In this document: positions 25,770 through 35,687 of the stretch, piece by piece | Layout of the letters: every line of letters begins with the position of its first letter | Position numbering within the stretch: the first letter of the stretch is position 1 | NCBI GenBank assembly: GCA_049514955.1 | Contig: JBEKUO010000001.1 | Coordinates: forward strand, 33,252 to 97,251 | Reading direction: 5' to 3' | DNA: 64,000 bases | Source of the DNA: Bog-159 sp049514955 | GTDB lineage: Bacteria > Acidobacteriota > Terriglobia > Bryobacterales > Bryobacteraceae | Program-made: the position numbers and the translations under genes | The notes under the pieces: generated by a model | Told to the model about the DNA's origin: nothing | Seen by the model: only the letters and a program-made list of their open reading frames with translations | Database searches by the model: none

Positions 25770-27284
25770 CTACGGCGCTGGCCGCGCCGCCCAGTGCCGC
25801 CACATGAGCGCGACTTTGTCGTGGAGGAAAGCCTTTTCCTCCGCTGTGACGATGCGCAAAACATAGACCGCGGCGGCATACGTGAACACGAAACCGGCGC
25901 CACCGGCGGCCAGCACGAAGATCGGTTTCAGCCGTCCGAGTAGCGCGTGGAGTAGAGCCGCAACGGCCCCGGCGGAAGCCACGGCCACCGCCAACTTCCC
26001 CACGTCCCGCAACAGCCGGATGTCGGTACCACGCACGCCGAGAATGCGGCAGATGCGCGCTAGCGTGAGGGTGCGCTCCGCGGCGGCGACGATCACGACC
26101 ACGGAGATGGCGCCCATGAGGCCGAAATGCCCGGTCGCGAACCACAGGGCCACGGCCATCATGGAACACAACGCCAGCCTGAGCCGCAACAGAAAGAAGC
26201 GTTGATCGATATAAGCCCGGAACAGGGGATCGTATAACAGCACTGCCATGGGCAGCAGGAGCAAATTGATCGCGAAAATATTCGCGCTGTTCGTATACTG
26301 GGCAGTGAATAAGAACGTAATCACTTCGTGCCGGAAGATCAAGAAAAAGGTGTACGCCGGGAAGTATACGGCGGCCAGCTTGCGCATGGCGCTGGCGGTG
26401 ATCCGCAGAATCTCGCCGGTGGCATTGCGTTGCTGGAGCATGGTGACACGCAGGATCATCACCGAGTTGGTTGCCTCCTGCAGCAAATTCATAAAGGGCA
26501 ACTGCACCGTGCCGATGGCATACACGGCGAAGAGGGTGGGGCCGAAACGGTTCGAGACGAAGTAGCTAGGCAGGTCAGTCTCCAGGTTGAGCAAAAGCGC
26601 GCCGACACCAATCGGCAAGACATAGGAAAGCTGCCGGCGCAGGACGGCCAGGTCGAAGCAGCGCCAGAACCCCGGGAAGCGCGATTGCAGGTATACCAGC
26701 AGGAGGATCGATTGCAGCACACCCTGGAGCACTGCGGCATACACCAGCGCGCGCACGGTTCCGAAGATCAGTACGGCCGCGAGGTAAAAGACCGTACGGC
26801 TCAATTGCACAGACACAATGGCGGCACTGGCCACTTTAATTTCCTGGTTGGCGATCGGCACGATTTCCAGGAATGAAGAGACAATCCAGAGCAGAATCAC
26901 CAAGCCGACCAATCGCCCATAGGCAGCCAGTCCGGGCTGGCGGAAGAGGACTCCCAGCAAGGTCGGATAGAAGAACAACACCAGCCCAGACAGCGAGCCC
27001 ATCGCCAGATTGAAAACGACGATGTTGATGACGGTTTGACGTTGGCGCTCCGGCTCGCGCGGCAGAAAGTAATAAGCGCTCATGCCGAAGCCCACCTGCA
27101 GGATTACCACCGACGTCCCGATCACTAGAAAGAGCTGCTTATAAAGGCCGAATTCCGTTTGGCTCAAGCGCCGCACCAGGACCAGCGGCAGAGCCAGGGC
27201 AAGCGCAAACGAGAGTGTCTTGGCCAACACCAGCCAGGAGACGTGAGAAGTTAGAGAGCCGGTCTTCTCGATCGGGGTGGACAA
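25770..27284 (-). CDS. Polysaccharide flippase (Wzx-like, MOP superfamily)
   Basis: 504 residues with about fourteen predicted membrane helices and the family opening (LTSHVSWLVLAKTLSFALALALP, LVRRLSQTEFGLYKQLFLV). Charged loops are short, as expected for Wzx/RfbX proteins, which move undecaprenyl-PP-linked repeats to the outer face. The last helices (GKLAVAVASAGAVAALLHALL) are followed by a short basic tail. It follows the formyltransferase/GINT1-like gene by 26 bases. This is the only flippase in the window, so it probably serves the repeat built by the surrounding transferases. Confidence 0.88.
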   Translation of the reverse strand: MSTPIEKTGSLTSHVSWLVLAKTLSFALALALPLVLVRRLSQTEFGLYKQLFLVIGTSVVILQVGFGMSAYYFLPREPERQRQTVINIVVFNLAMGSLSGLVLFFYPTLLGVLFRQPGLAAYGRLVGLVILLWIVSSFLEIVPIANQEIKVASAAIVSVQLSRTVFYLAAVLIFGTVRALVYAAVLQGVLQSILLLVYLQSRFPGFWRCFDLAVLRRQLSYVLPIGVGALLLNLETDLPSYFVSNRFGPTLFAVYAIGTVQLPFMNLLQEATNSVMILRVTMLQQRNATGEILRITASAMRKLAAVYFPAYTFFLIFRHEVITFLFTAQYTNSANIFAINLLLLPMAVLLYDPLFRAYIDQRFFLLRLRLALCSMMAVALWFATGHFGLMGAISVVVIVAAAERTLTLARICRILGVRGTDIRLLRDVGKLAVAVASAGAVAALLHALLGRLKPIFVLAAGGAGFVFTYAAAVYVLRIVTAEEKAFLHDKVALMWRHWAARPAP

Positions 27285-27310
27285 CGATTGCAGAATAACA
27301 TGGGGTCACA

Positions 27311-29059
27311 TCACGGAGCCGGCGCCACAAGGCGGCGGTCCTGCGCGGTCACCGCGTCCAGCGCCTCGATTCCGGCAGAGAAGTCATAGGTGTGTGTGCC
27401 TTTCAGGTCTTTCTCCCAGTCGGGCTCGATGGAGTGAAGGCGGCGCTCCCGGCATGTGGATGGGGTAAGTTCCAAAATCTCTTGCACGTGGATACGGCGG
27501 CCGTACCTCTCACTACAATCCTGCACAGGCCGAAAGAGACGGCCGTCCAGCCTCTGAATCCGGCCTGCCGAACGCGCGTTGCGGACGTCGGTGGAAATAG
27601 GGCTGTTTGGGTGCAGGACCCAATCGCCACTGAGTTGGGCTGCGGAAAACAGAGTTCCGAACACGGCGTTATGGGGAGGTTCGCACAAGGTGGTAAAGAA
27701 GTACCAGCGATCGTCGTGGAGAATCGGTGTCGTGTCCACGGCACACCCTCGGAATAGCGTCCTTTCCAACTTCCACGAGAAGGGGAAGGCCGTCGCGCGG
27801 TACAGGTCCACCGATTCATTGGAGGCGGATTCTGGAATCAGAAAAACGTCGCTGCCATGATGAAACACAAACGGGTATGAGACGTGGTAGGGAAGATCGA
27901 GGCAAGTCCTGGCAGGGCCGATGGAAAGATCGCTTTCAATGGGGGCGCAGGCGATCCGCCCGCGGTTTTCGTCATACCGGTAGTCCTCGAAGAAGAGCCA
28001 AAGCTGACCCTGGTGCTCGAGAAGAAAAGGGTCCGCGTAGAAATGCCCAGCCGGGCTCGGCAGCCATGGATGCTCCGGCCCTCTCGCCAGCGGGCCGGCC
28101 CGGCCGGTCAGCAACCGGGAGGAATCGGCGTGCCGCAAGCAGATGCGCCAATGATACAGCGTGTCGCGCCGAAAGGGACGCGTGATCAGCTTGCGGCCAA
28201 TCGCTGGCACGATCCATTTCAGCATCTGCGAATTGCCCGGGGCGCGATAAATTTTCACCTTGCCGCGGTAGGGCGCCGGCGGCACCGCGTGCTGCTTAAC
28301 CGACTCCCAGCCGCACTCGTGGAGCTCGTGGAGCTTTCGGATTACGAAGTGGCTGGACCCCCAGTACGGGTAGAAAACGTTGCGATTTCGCGACAGCCCG
28401 CGGACGGTTGAGAACACGGACTTGCATAGGACCTGCCCGGCATCGAGCTGCTCGTCCAGCACTTGCAAAAGCACACCGGAGCACGGATTGTCCTCCACAA
28501 CCTCCCAGAACAGAGCCGGCCCGCCCCTATAAAAATCATTGTCGCCATGATGAAACGACCAGACTCCATATCGGGCGCTGGTCAGAACTTCGCCGTGGAG
28601 AATGTTGAAGCCGAAGCGCAGGAGCACATCCAGATCGTGAGAGCGCACCGCGGCGATCGCTTCTGGTGGAAAACGATGTACGAACCGCTTCGCGATAGGG
28701 ATGACGTCCAGCCTGGGAATGCCGCCCAAAATGTCGGCGGAGTCAACTTCCTCCAGAGGGTCGGGATGCTGCACGTAGCGTTTGTCAAGCTTGTTGTAGA
28801 GACTGTAAAGCAGAAGCCGGCGGAAGCGAGATTCGCGTAACAGGCGCATGCGCCGCGATAGTCTGCTTTCGGAAGGGGCGGGAGCGGCCGGCGGTTGCCG
28901 GTTTACGACCACCAACTCCAGCCGAGCAAAGTCCGACGCCTGCACATCCAGGAGAACTTGACGGGCCGCCTTTGTGATTCGAAACCTGTCCACCAGCACA
29001 CCGATGCGAAGCGGCTTTGCCTGCGACCGGGAATGAAGATACAGTGACGAAATCGACAT
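27311..29059 (-). CDS. Formyltransferase-like / GINT1-like fusion protein
   Basis: 582 residues from ATG 29059, 13 bases after the upstream gene; an in-frame start at 29170 would overlap that gene. Residues about 1-270 resemble a formyltransferase fold (IGVLVDRFRITKAARQVLL, LDVLLRFGFNILHGEVL, then WSFHHGDNDFYRGGPALFWE and LDAGQVL), where HHGD-DFYRGG replaces the classical NxHxSLLPxYRG. Residues about 290-580 look like the beta-propeller domain found in GINT1-type glucosaminyltransferases (AGHFYADPFLLEHQGQLWLF, FEDYRYDENRGRIACAPI, YPFVFHHGSDVFLIPESASN). Related fusions occur in bacterial surface-glycan loci; the reaction is not established. It may N-formylate an amino sugar or attach a glycosyl group. 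Confidence 0.7.
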   Translation of the reverse strand: MSISSLYLHSRSQAKPLRIGVLVDRFRITKAARQVLLDVQASDFARLELVVVNRQPPAAPAPSESRLSRRMRLLRESRFRRLLLYSLYNKLDKRYVQHPDPLEEVDSADILGGIPRLDVIPIAKRFVHRFPPEAIAAVRSHDLDVLLRFGFNILHGEVLTSARYGVWSFHHGDNDFYRGGPALFWEVVEDNPCSGVLLQVLDEQLDAGQVLCKSVFSTVRGLSRNRNVFYPYWGSSHFVIRKLHELHECGWESVKQHAVPPAPYRGKVKIYRAPGNSQMLKWIVPAIGRKLITRPFRRDTLYHWRICLRHADSSRLLTGRAGPLARGPEHPWLPSPAGHFYADPFLLEHQGQLWLFFEDYRYDENRGRIACAPIESDLSIGPARTCLDLPYHVSYPFVFHHGSDVFLIPESASNESVDLYRATAFPFSWKLERTLFRGCAVDTTPILHDDRWYFFTTLCEPPHNAVFGTLFSAAQLSGDWVLHPNSPISTDVRNARSAGRIQRLDGRLFRPVQDCSERYGRRIHVQEILELTPSTCRERRLHSIEPDWEKDLKGTHTYDFSAGIEALDAVTAQDRRLVAPAP

Positions 29060-29072
29060 GCAATGCGGCTTG

Positions 29073-30614
29073 TCAGGGAGTGGCTTTCCTCGTGCGGGCA
29101 TAGACGGTATAGAGCGCATTGGCATAGAGCGGCTGGTATGCGGTTTGAAGCATGTTCCGGAGAGAGGCATAAACCACGGGGCGCGTATGCGCGAGATCGG
29201 CCAGATGTGCCCGGTAGTTGCCGTCGATCACGATAAAATCCGGCCGCTTGCCACTGTAGTAACCCAGGCTCGCGTCGTCTTTGACGCGGTCGAAGCCAAG
29301 GCCGAAGCCCAGCTCGGCACTCCCGATTACCGACTGGCCGGGCTGCAGGTCGCGCTGGAGCGCAGCAATCGTGGGTTGGTAGATGGTGGCGTACTTTCGT
29401 CCGGCGATCAGCGCAACGGCGTAGCCGGTTTCGAGCAGCATGAGACCGGCCACCATGCCGATCCATACGGGCCGCCAGGAAGGGCGCGCCTGGGCATGCC
29501 ATTTGTATGAGGCGGCCACGGCGGCCGCCAGCAGCCACGTCAAGTGAATCAGGTACCAGGGCTGCTTGGCGCCCTCGAAAAAGGTGAGCACGAACAGAAC
29601 GATGGCGATCAGGAAGCCGACGACCTTGGCCGTCTGCGTCCGTCTGAGGGAACGCGGCCCCAACAGTCCCAGCACAGCAGCCGCATAGAGGAACAGCACC
29701 ATCACGCGCCCCTTTGCAACACGATTTGCTCCCGGTGACAACCCATAAGCGGGAAAGAACCGGTCCGTAAACTCCCGCTGGAGAGCGGCTAGCGGAGCCT
29801 TCAGCGGCCAAAGACGGCCGGCGGAGTTTCCGGCGAACTGCGCCCAAAAAACTTCAGGGCTGCGGAGAATGTACGCTGACCAGGCAACTCCGCCAATCAG
29901 GTACGGCGCCGCGATAGGCAGCAGATCCGGCCAGCGCAGCCGGCGGCCATCGAAGTAGAAATGCAGGAAGACCAGGCTGGGCACGGCGATCAGGCCGCCG
30001 ATCGGGTGCGTCAGTCCGCTGGCCACCGCAAATGCATGCGCGCTGAAGAGCGCCCAGCGGAAATGGTTCTCGCGCAGAGACAAATACGCGGCCAGCGCCG
30101 CGGCGCCGAAAGCAGCGCTGAGCATGTCCGATCGCCCCGTGGAAGCCAGAATCAGGACGGTCGAATCGATCGAAATTAGCGCGAGGCTGAGGAGCGCAAC
30201 AGCTCTATCGCCCGTCACGCTGCGAATTACGTAGAACCAGCAGAATAAGGCCACAAACCCGGCCGCCACCGAAAGCATCCTGGTAGAAAACAGAGTGGCG
30301 CCGAACAGATGAAACCAGGGCGCCTGTATGAGGGCATGCAACGGCATGATCCAGTACGTGTATTGTTCAATACCCCTCAGGTAAGTGCCCGCGCTCTCGA
30401 GTACCGGCGAGCCCATGCCACCGTTGGTTATTAGGCTCAGCGTGGGGCTGGTGGACCAACCTTCGTCGCATATCGGTATCCTGGTGAGGCTCAGGCCGAT
30501 GGCGAACCCCAGGTATAGTGCCAGAACCGCTCCGCTGGCGGCCCAGTAGGCGCGGCTGCGGCGGTCGGGCACCGGCTCATGGCTGGCGAGAGGCGGGCGC
30601 CCCAGAGCGCTCAT
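29073..30614 (-). CDS. GT39-type membrane glycosyltransferase
   Basis: 513 residues from ATG 30614; the frame is open to 30731 but the extra residues are not family-like. After a short cytoplasmic tail the first helix is followed by RIPICDEGW, the acidic periplasmic loop typical of GT39/PMT-fold enzymes, then about ten further helices and a C-terminal soluble segment (GLGFDRVKDDASLGYYSGKR, FIVIDGNYRAH). Such enzymes use polyprenyl-phosphate sugars outside the membrane. It is paralogous to the protein at 34088-35665 (similar C-terminal layout ending in YTVYAR / YTIYRR). It heads the minus-strand operon with the fusion protein, flippase, small protein and GT2. Confidence 0.83.
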   Translation of the reverse strand: MSALGRPPLASHEPVPDRRSRAYWAASGAVLALYLGFAIGLSLTRIPICDEGWSTSPTLSLITNGGMGSPVLESAGTYLRGIEQYTYWIMPLHALIQAPWFHLFGATLFSTRMLSVAAGFVALFCWFYVIRSVTGDRAVALLSLALISIDSTVLILASTGRSDMLSAAFGAAALAAYLSLRENHFRWALFSAHAFAVASGLTHPIGGLIAVPSLVFLHFYFDGRRLRWPDLLPIAAPYLIGGVAWSAYILRSPEVFWAQFAGNSAGRLWPLKAPLAALQREFTDRFFPAYGLSPGANRVAKGRVMVLFLYAAAVLGLLGPRSLRRTQTAKVVGFLIAIVLFVLTFFEGAKQPWYLIHLTWLLAAAVAASYKWHAQARPSWRPVWIGMVAGLMLLETGYAVALIAGRKYATIYQPTIAALQRDLQPGQSVIGSAELGFGLGFDRVKDDASLGYYSGKRPDFIVIDGNYRAHLADLAHTRPVVYASLRNMLQTAYQPLYANALYTVYARTRKATP

Positions 30615-30826
30615 GGGTTTATGGTAGCGAAGCTGGCGGACGCCGAAGAGGGCGCCATTCATTTCGAATACGAGCTGTTGCGGCAAATAGGGCGCGCAGA
30701 GGCGCGGAGCGAATTGAACAGTCAATTGCACAACCGCTCTGAAACGCAGTGCTGCCCCTTACTTCCGTGGAAACATCGCTTGATCCGCACGCCGGCGACT
30801 TGCCGGGCTGCGGTACATTGAGGTTG

Positions 30827-31672
30827 ATGCGCTCCACCTCCCAACAGGAGATTGCTGCCGGCGAGCGCTTTGCGTTTGGAGAAAACTGGCGGCGATTCCT
30901 CTCCATCCTGGATGACGGCCGCATAGGAAAGGCGGAAGATTCTCTCCGGCGGATGCTGGAAGTCCCGGATTTGACGGGCAAGAGCTTCCTCGATATCGGC
31001 TGCGGCAGCGGTCTATTCGGCCTGGCGGCAAGGCGCTTGGGCGCACGTGTGTATTCCTTCGATTTCGACCCGCAATCGGTGGCCTGCACCCAGGAACTGC
31101 GCCGGCGTTATTTCCCGGCAGACGCGTACTGGGAAATAGAGGAAGGGTCGGTCCTCGATACTGGCTATCTCGCCAGCTTGGGTCGCTTCGATGTGGTGTA
31201 CTCTTGGGGCGTCCTGCATCATACCGGCGCTCTATGGCAAGCTCTGGGCAATGCTGCCGCAATGGTCGCGCCAAAGGGAAAGTTGTTTGTCGCCATATAC
31301 AACGATCAGGGTAAGATCAGTGACCGCTGGCGCGCGATCAAGCGTTCGTACAACTCCCTGCCGAAAGGTTTGCGCTTTCTGATAACGATTCCGGTGCTGG
31401 TACATCTCCAATGGCGCCCGGCGTTGAAAGATCTCCTGAGGCTCAGGCCTTTCGAGACCTGGCGCAGTTATGGCAAGGAGCGCGGCATGTCTCCCTGGCG
31501 GGACTTGATCGACTGGGTGGGCGGCTACCCTTTTGAGGTAGCTAAGCCGGAAGCCATCGTCGATTTTTGCCTCCGCCGGGGTTTTACATTACGGCGCCTA
31601 GTTGCTTGTGGCGGTTCGCTTGGTTGCAACGAATTCGTTTTCGCGCGGACGGCAGCCGAAACAGTATCGTAG
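30827..31672 (+). CDS. Class I SAM-dependent methyltransferase
   Basis: 281 residues from ATG 30827, which has GAGG six bases upstream; the longer frame from 30749 lacks this and starts in the divergent promoter region. SAM-binding motif FLDIGCGSGLFGLAARRLG, then VYSFDFDPQSVACTQEL and the post-motif FDVVYSWGVLHHTG, all typical of class I methyltransferases. The C-terminal ~100 residues include WGGYPFEVAKPEAIVDF-like elements seen in methyltransferases of surface-glycan loci. The acceptor could be a sugar hydroxyl. It is followed 61 bases later by a second methyltransferase. Confidence 0.85.
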   Translation: MRSTSQQEIAAGERFAFGENWRRFLSILDDGRIGKAEDSLRRMLEVPDLTGKSFLDIGCGSGLFGLAARRLGARVYSFDFDPQSVACTQELRRRYFPADAYWEIEEGSVLDTGYLASLGRFDVVYSWGVLHHTGALWQALGNAAAMVAPKGKLFVAIYNDQGKISDRWRAIKRSYNSLPKGLRFLITIPVLVHLQWRPALKDLLRLRPFETWRSYGKERGMSPWRDLIDWVGGYPFEVAKPEAIVDFCLRRGFTLRRLVACGGSLGCNEFVFARTAAETVS

Positions 31673-31733
31673 CGAGGCAGGCGGGGACCTGCTGTCGGAC
31701 GCGTAGTATGATGGGGTATCTGCGGTCCCCGCC

Positions 31734-32474
31734 ATGCGGTCTTTGCTATTCAAGCTTTACTGGAAGCTGGAAAAACTATTCTTTCCCGCATTGAAGTATT
31801 CTCAGTATCGCTATTACGAGACATTGAAGGGCGCTATTCCCGACCGATGTGCCTGGCTCGATCTCGGGTGCGGCCACCAGATGTTCGCAAGCTGGATGAG
31901 AGAGGAAGAACGGGCACTGGCAGGCCGGGCGGCCATGCTCGCAGGCATCGATCTCGACTGGCAGGCATTACGCGCGAATCCGTTCGCTTCCGCGCGAGTT
32001 CTTGGGGCCCTGGAGAGTCTTCCTTTTCGCGCCGAGGTGTTCGACGTAGCCACTGCCAACATGGTCGTCGAACACCTCCGCAACCCGGCCGCCATGCTCG
32101 AGGAAGTCAAACGCGTCCTGCGGCCGGGCGGACTGTTCATCTTTCATACGCCGAATCGCAATGCGGCGATGCTGCGGGTTGCCGCCCGCATGCCGCAATT
32201 CCTGAAGAACTTTCTGGCCCGCCTCCTCGAAGGAAGAAGAGAGGAAGACGTCTTCAAGACTTTCTACCGGATGAACTCCCTGGCGGCCATCTCGCAAATG
32301 GCTGCGGCGAGCGGCTTCCGCGTGCAGGAGTTCCGCTCGATCTCCACCTCCGCGGTCACGGCGCTGTTGGGGCCGGTGGCGATTGTGGAATTGCTATATC
32401 TGCGGCTGCTTGAGGCGAAGCGCTTCCAGAATTACCGCAGCAACCTGATCGCCGTGTTACAAAAAGCCGCTTGA
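31734..32474 (+). CDS. Class I SAM-dependent methyltransferase (Methyltransf_11-like)
   Basis: 246 residues. Motif I CAWLDLGCGHQMFASWM, GIDLDWQALRANPF, then SLPFRAEVFDVATANMVVEH and LEEVKRVLRPGGLFIFHTPN, the standard order for Methyltransf_11/25 proteins. The C-terminal part (FRVQEFRSISTSAVTALL) may contact the membrane or acceptor. It is unlike the preceding methyltransferase beyond the common fold, so the two probably act on different positions. It is convergent to the O-antigen ligase gene with ten bases between stops. Confidence 0.85.
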   Translation: MRSLLFKLYWKLEKLFFPALKYSQYRYYETLKGAIPDRCAWLDLGCGHQMFASWMREEERALAGRAAMLAGIDLDWQALRANPFASARVLGALESLPFRAEVFDVATANMVVEHLRNPAAMLEEVKRVLRPGGLFIFHTPNRNAAMLRVAARMPQFLKNFLARLLEGRREEDVFKTFYRMNSLAAISQMAAASGFRVQEFRSISTSAVTALLGPVAIVELLYLRLLEAKRFQNYRSNLIAVLQKAA

Positions 32475-32484
32475 TTCCGCTGGT

Positions 32485-33954
32485 CTATTTTGCGATCGGA
32501 CGGAACTCTGGCAACCGCTGGCGAGCAGGGGCCACCCGCCCCACAGGCTTCCCCGGCGCGGAACCAGCCGGGCTGCTGGCGCGCGCCTGCATAGCCGAAT
32601 TTATGGAGCGTTCGAAAGCCGCGCAGAGGCCCGCCACCAAGGGAAAGTAAAAGTAATAGGCGTTGCTCGCAAAAATCGCCGTGATGGCAAAGGCGAGAAC
32701 GGAGAGCCGTAGGCAAAACGCCATGTCGCCCAAAGCGCGCAATTCCGGGTCGCGAGCGGCGTATTTTCGGGCGGAGTGGGCGGTCTGAAAACAGAAGAAC
32801 AGAGCCGCGAGATAGAAGAACAGCGCCGGTAATCCGGCTTCCGACGAGATCTCGGTAAAGGTGTTGTGGCTCTGGCGCCAAGCGGCGGGCCGCTTCTTCT
32901 CCTCGGCATCTTTGGCATCGGCGACCGCGAACATCCCCGGACCGACTCCCAGAATGGGATGTTGGAACGTCAACTCCACACTATGCTCGAACATTTCCTT
33001 CCGGACGCGTGTAGATAACACCGCGGATTCTTCCGCGGAGTTGGCGACGTAAGGCGTGTCCCCGCTCAGGAACAAGGTCTTATAGCGCTCCAAAGCATCG
33101 CTGCTGGAGACGAGCACGGATGCCACAGCCAACAGCAGGGCGCCCACTGCCAGCGGGACTTTCTGGAGGGGTGGAACGGAGAAGAAGTAGAGCAGAAAGA
33201 TGACCAGCAAGGCCAGCAGGCCTCCACGGGAACCGGTACGGACCACGGTTATGGGAACGAGAACCAGCGCCAGAAAGCAAGCCACTCTCAAGAGGGACAG
33301 CCCGGAACGGGTACGCACGGCCAGCAGGCAAAAGGGCAGGCCCAGGAGCAGCAAGGTAGCGAAATCGTTCGGATTGCCAAAGGTGCCGGCCACCAGCGAG
33401 AAGCGTCCCAGGTCGCGCGTCGCGGTCGAGACGCCCAGCACGAAACTGAGAGCCTCAATGACCAGCACCGATACGGCCATGGCGTACATGGCCTTCCGGC
33501 ATTGCTCCAGGCCGTCGATGCATCCCGCCAGCAGGATCAGACTAATTAGAGATACCGACCAGAAGACAAGCGTATCAAAGCTCCCGTGCCGCCAGACACT
33601 AAACGGAGTACTAAGGAAAAGCCAGGCGGTAAAGCACAACAGGGCCAGAACGATCTTCGAAGAGAAAATGCGAAAAATACCGCCGCTCAGCAAGACCACC
33701 AAAACCGCCAGAATCGCTGAGATGAGGCCGAGGCGCAAGCCATGGCCGGTGACGATCAGCAGGATCTCAGGAAGTCGGGTATAAGTGATAAATATATAGG
33801 CGATCACCAGATAAAGGGCCGGATGCCAGGACGCCGGAGGGTGCGCCGTGGCGGCCGAAGAAGGCGGGATGGTCACCGGATGTTCAGCAACGCGGGGTGG
33901 TGGCAAGATCAGATCCAATGTAACATTCTGGCGGTGTCTCAGCCAAGGAAACAC
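32485..33954 (-). CDS. O-antigen ligase / Wzy-type polymerase
   Basis: 489 residues, GTG start (the exact start is uncertain; the first ~45 residues are proline-rich). About twelve membrane helices and a long periplasmic loop with LTFQHPILGVGPGMFA and WRQSHNTFTEISSEAGLPAL, the Wzy_C / O-antigen ligase signature in which HN-F-E-GL are conserved. Such proteins either polymerise repeats on undecaprenyl-PP or ligate polymer to its acceptor; the two roles cannot be separated by sequence. It is the only candidate polymerase in the window and a natural partner of the flippase. Confidence 0.87.
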   Translation of the reverse strand: MFPWLRHRQNVTLDLILPPPRVAEHPVTIPPSSAATAHPPASWHPALYLVIAYIFITYTRLPEILLIVTGHGLRLGLISAILAVLVVLLSGGIFRIFSSKIVLALLCFTAWLFLSTPFSVWRHGSFDTLVFWSVSLISLILLAGCIDGLEQCRKAMYAMAVSVLVIEALSFVLGVSTATRDLGRFSLVAGTFGNPNDFATLLLLGLPFCLLAVRTRSGLSLLRVACFLALVLVPITVVRTGSRGGLLALLVIFLLYFFSVPPLQKVPLAVGALLLAVASVLVSSSDALERYKTLFLSGDTPYVANSAEESAVLSTRVRKEMFEHSVELTFQHPILGVGPGMFAVADAKDAEEKKRPAAWRQSHNTFTEISSEAGLPALFFYLAALFFCFQTAHSARKYAARDPELRALGDMAFCLRLSVLAFAITAIFASNAYYFYFPLVAGLCAAFERSINSAMQARASSPAGSAPGKPVGRVAPARQRLPEFRPIAK

Positions 33955-34087
33955 AGTTCCATAGGAGTTTGGCTCGGAAGCGCGGCGGTATAGCTGGGGA
34001 ATGCTTCGGGAAAGTTCGCAAACGGTCCATTGAATTGACCCTTACGGTATGTTAAGTGGGTAGTGTGCGGCTGCTGCATATACCGCG

Positions 34088-35665
34088 ATGACTTCCCCAA
34101 GTCCCCGCCCGTCTAGGAACATTCATCTGAGAATCGCAAAACGCTGGTATGCGGCGGGGGCTATCCTCGTGCTGCTCTACAGCGCTTTACTGGTAGCGCA
34201 AGCCGCAACGCGCCGCCCGTGGACCGATGAGGCCATGTTCGCCGATCCGGCGCTCACTCTTATTACCAAAGGTTATTTGGGATGCCCCGTCGAGGAGTTT
34301 GCAACCGCATGGCCGAATATAGCCCGGCATATCTACACGATGTTCCCGCTGAATCTGGTGGTGCTGGCGGGCTGGTTCAAGATCGTGGGCTTCGGTCTGA
34401 TCGAGCAGAGGGTGCTCTCCATGCTTTGGACGGCGCTGCTGCTGTTTTCGGTATACCGGCTGGTTGTGCTGCTTTCGGGCGCGCGGCGCACGGCGCTGTT
34501 GTGTACGGCGCTGGTGGCCCTGGATTATCACATCATGGTGGCAGGCTCTTTCGGCCGGTACGATCCGATGGTCGCGGCGCTCGGGTTCGGAGGTTATGTC
34601 CTTTATCTGGCGTTGCGCGAGCGAAATCTGAACCTCGCATTGTTGTTGGCCAACACCTCTGTGATGCTATGCGGCACGACGCACCCGAACGGGCTGCTTT
34701 ACTTCATCGGACTCTGGGTGCTGGTCCTCTACTACGACCGGCGTAGGATCGGCCTGCGGCAAGTAGCGCTCTGCGCGATCCCCTACGTGGTGGGTGCATG
34801 CGTGTGGAGCGCGTATTTGATGCAGGACCCCCAAAGCGCGCTGACGCAGCTCCGGAATAATTCATATAGCCGCGTGGCGATCCTACAGCCCTGGCAGGCG
34901 CTGAAGCGCGAGATCCTGCTGCGGTACGCCCCGGGATTCGGTCTTACGGCTCAGCACTCGGCCGGGAGCGGGGGACCCATTCAACTGAAAGCGGTCCCTT
35001 TGCTGGCATACCTGGTGGGCGTTCTGGGCTGCCTTTCCGTGCGTCAGATCCGCCGGAATCCCGGAGGCCGCACGTTGCTGCTGCTCACGGCCGTCCACGT
35101 CTTGTACCTGACGTTCTTCGAGGGCATCAAGTTCCCCTTCTATTTGGTCCACATCGACCCGTTGTACGCGATACTGCTAGGGATCTTCGCCGTCTGGCTG
35201 GGACGCGCCGGCGCGATACCCAAGTGGGCGACCGCGAGCGCCTTAGCCGCCGTGATGGCGGTTGAGGCCGGGGGAATACTGTGGCGCATTCGCATCGACA
35301 CCTACGGCACCGAGTACGCGCCCGCGGTGGCCTATGTCAAGCGTCACGCGACCGCCAACGACCTGGTTTTGGCCAGTTGCGATTTTGGCTTCGGCTATGG
35401 CTTTGAAGCGAATTTCCGGGATGACCCGCTGCTCGGTTACGAGTCCCACCGCGTGCCGCAATTCATCGTCTGGGACGTGGATGCCTATCGGGACGAATTC
35501 ATTCACAACGCGCAGACCAAGCCAGGCGCGCACCGTTACGTGGCGGAGATGCTGCGTCAGTACGATGCCGTGTTCCACAATGCCGGTTACACTATCTACC
35601 GGCGCCGGCCTGACGCCGGGCCACCGCCAACGGGTGCGGAGGGGCAGCGAGGGCCGCTACCGTAG
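34088..35665 (+). CDS. GT39-type membrane glycosyltransferase
   Basis: 525 residues. First helix AAGAILVLLYSALLVAQ, then the acidic loop RRPWTDEAMFADPAL, about ten more helices, and a soluble C-terminal part (LVLASCDFGFGYGFEANFRD, RVPQFIVWDVDAY) ending YTIYRRR. It has the same plan and many shared blocks with the protein at 29073-30614 (for example FGRYDPM versus TGRSDML after the third helix), so they are paralogues. It probably adds a sugar from a polyprenyl-phosphate carrier on the outer face. Single gene, divergent from the ligase gene (133 bases between starts). Confidence 0.83.
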   Translation: MTSPSPRPSRNIHLRIAKRWYAAGAILVLLYSALLVAQAATRRPWTDEAMFADPALTLITKGYLGCPVEEFATAWPNIARHIYTMFPLNLVVLAGWFKIVGFGLIEQRVLSMLWTALLLFSVYRLVVLLSGARRTALLCTALVALDYHIMVAGSFGRYDPMVAALGFGGYVLYLALRERNLNLALLLANTSVMLCGTTHPNGLLYFIGLWVLVLYYDRRRIGLRQVALCAIPYVVGACVWSAYLMQDPQSALTQLRNNSYSRVAILQPWQALKREILLRYAPGFGLTAQHSAGSGGPIQLKAVPLLAYLVGVLGCLSVRQIRRNPGGRTLLLLTAVHVLYLTFFEGIKFPFYLVHIDPLYAILLGIFAVWLGRAGAIPKWATASALAAVMAVEAGGILWRIRIDTYGTEYAPAVAYVKRHATANDLVLASCDFGFGYGFEANFRDDPLLGYESHRVPQFIVWDVDAYRDEFIHNAQTKPGAHRYVAEMLRQYDAVFHNAGYTIYRRRPDAGPPPTGAEGQRGPLP

Positions 35666-35687
35666 AAAGGCGGTTGTGAGTTCCCGC

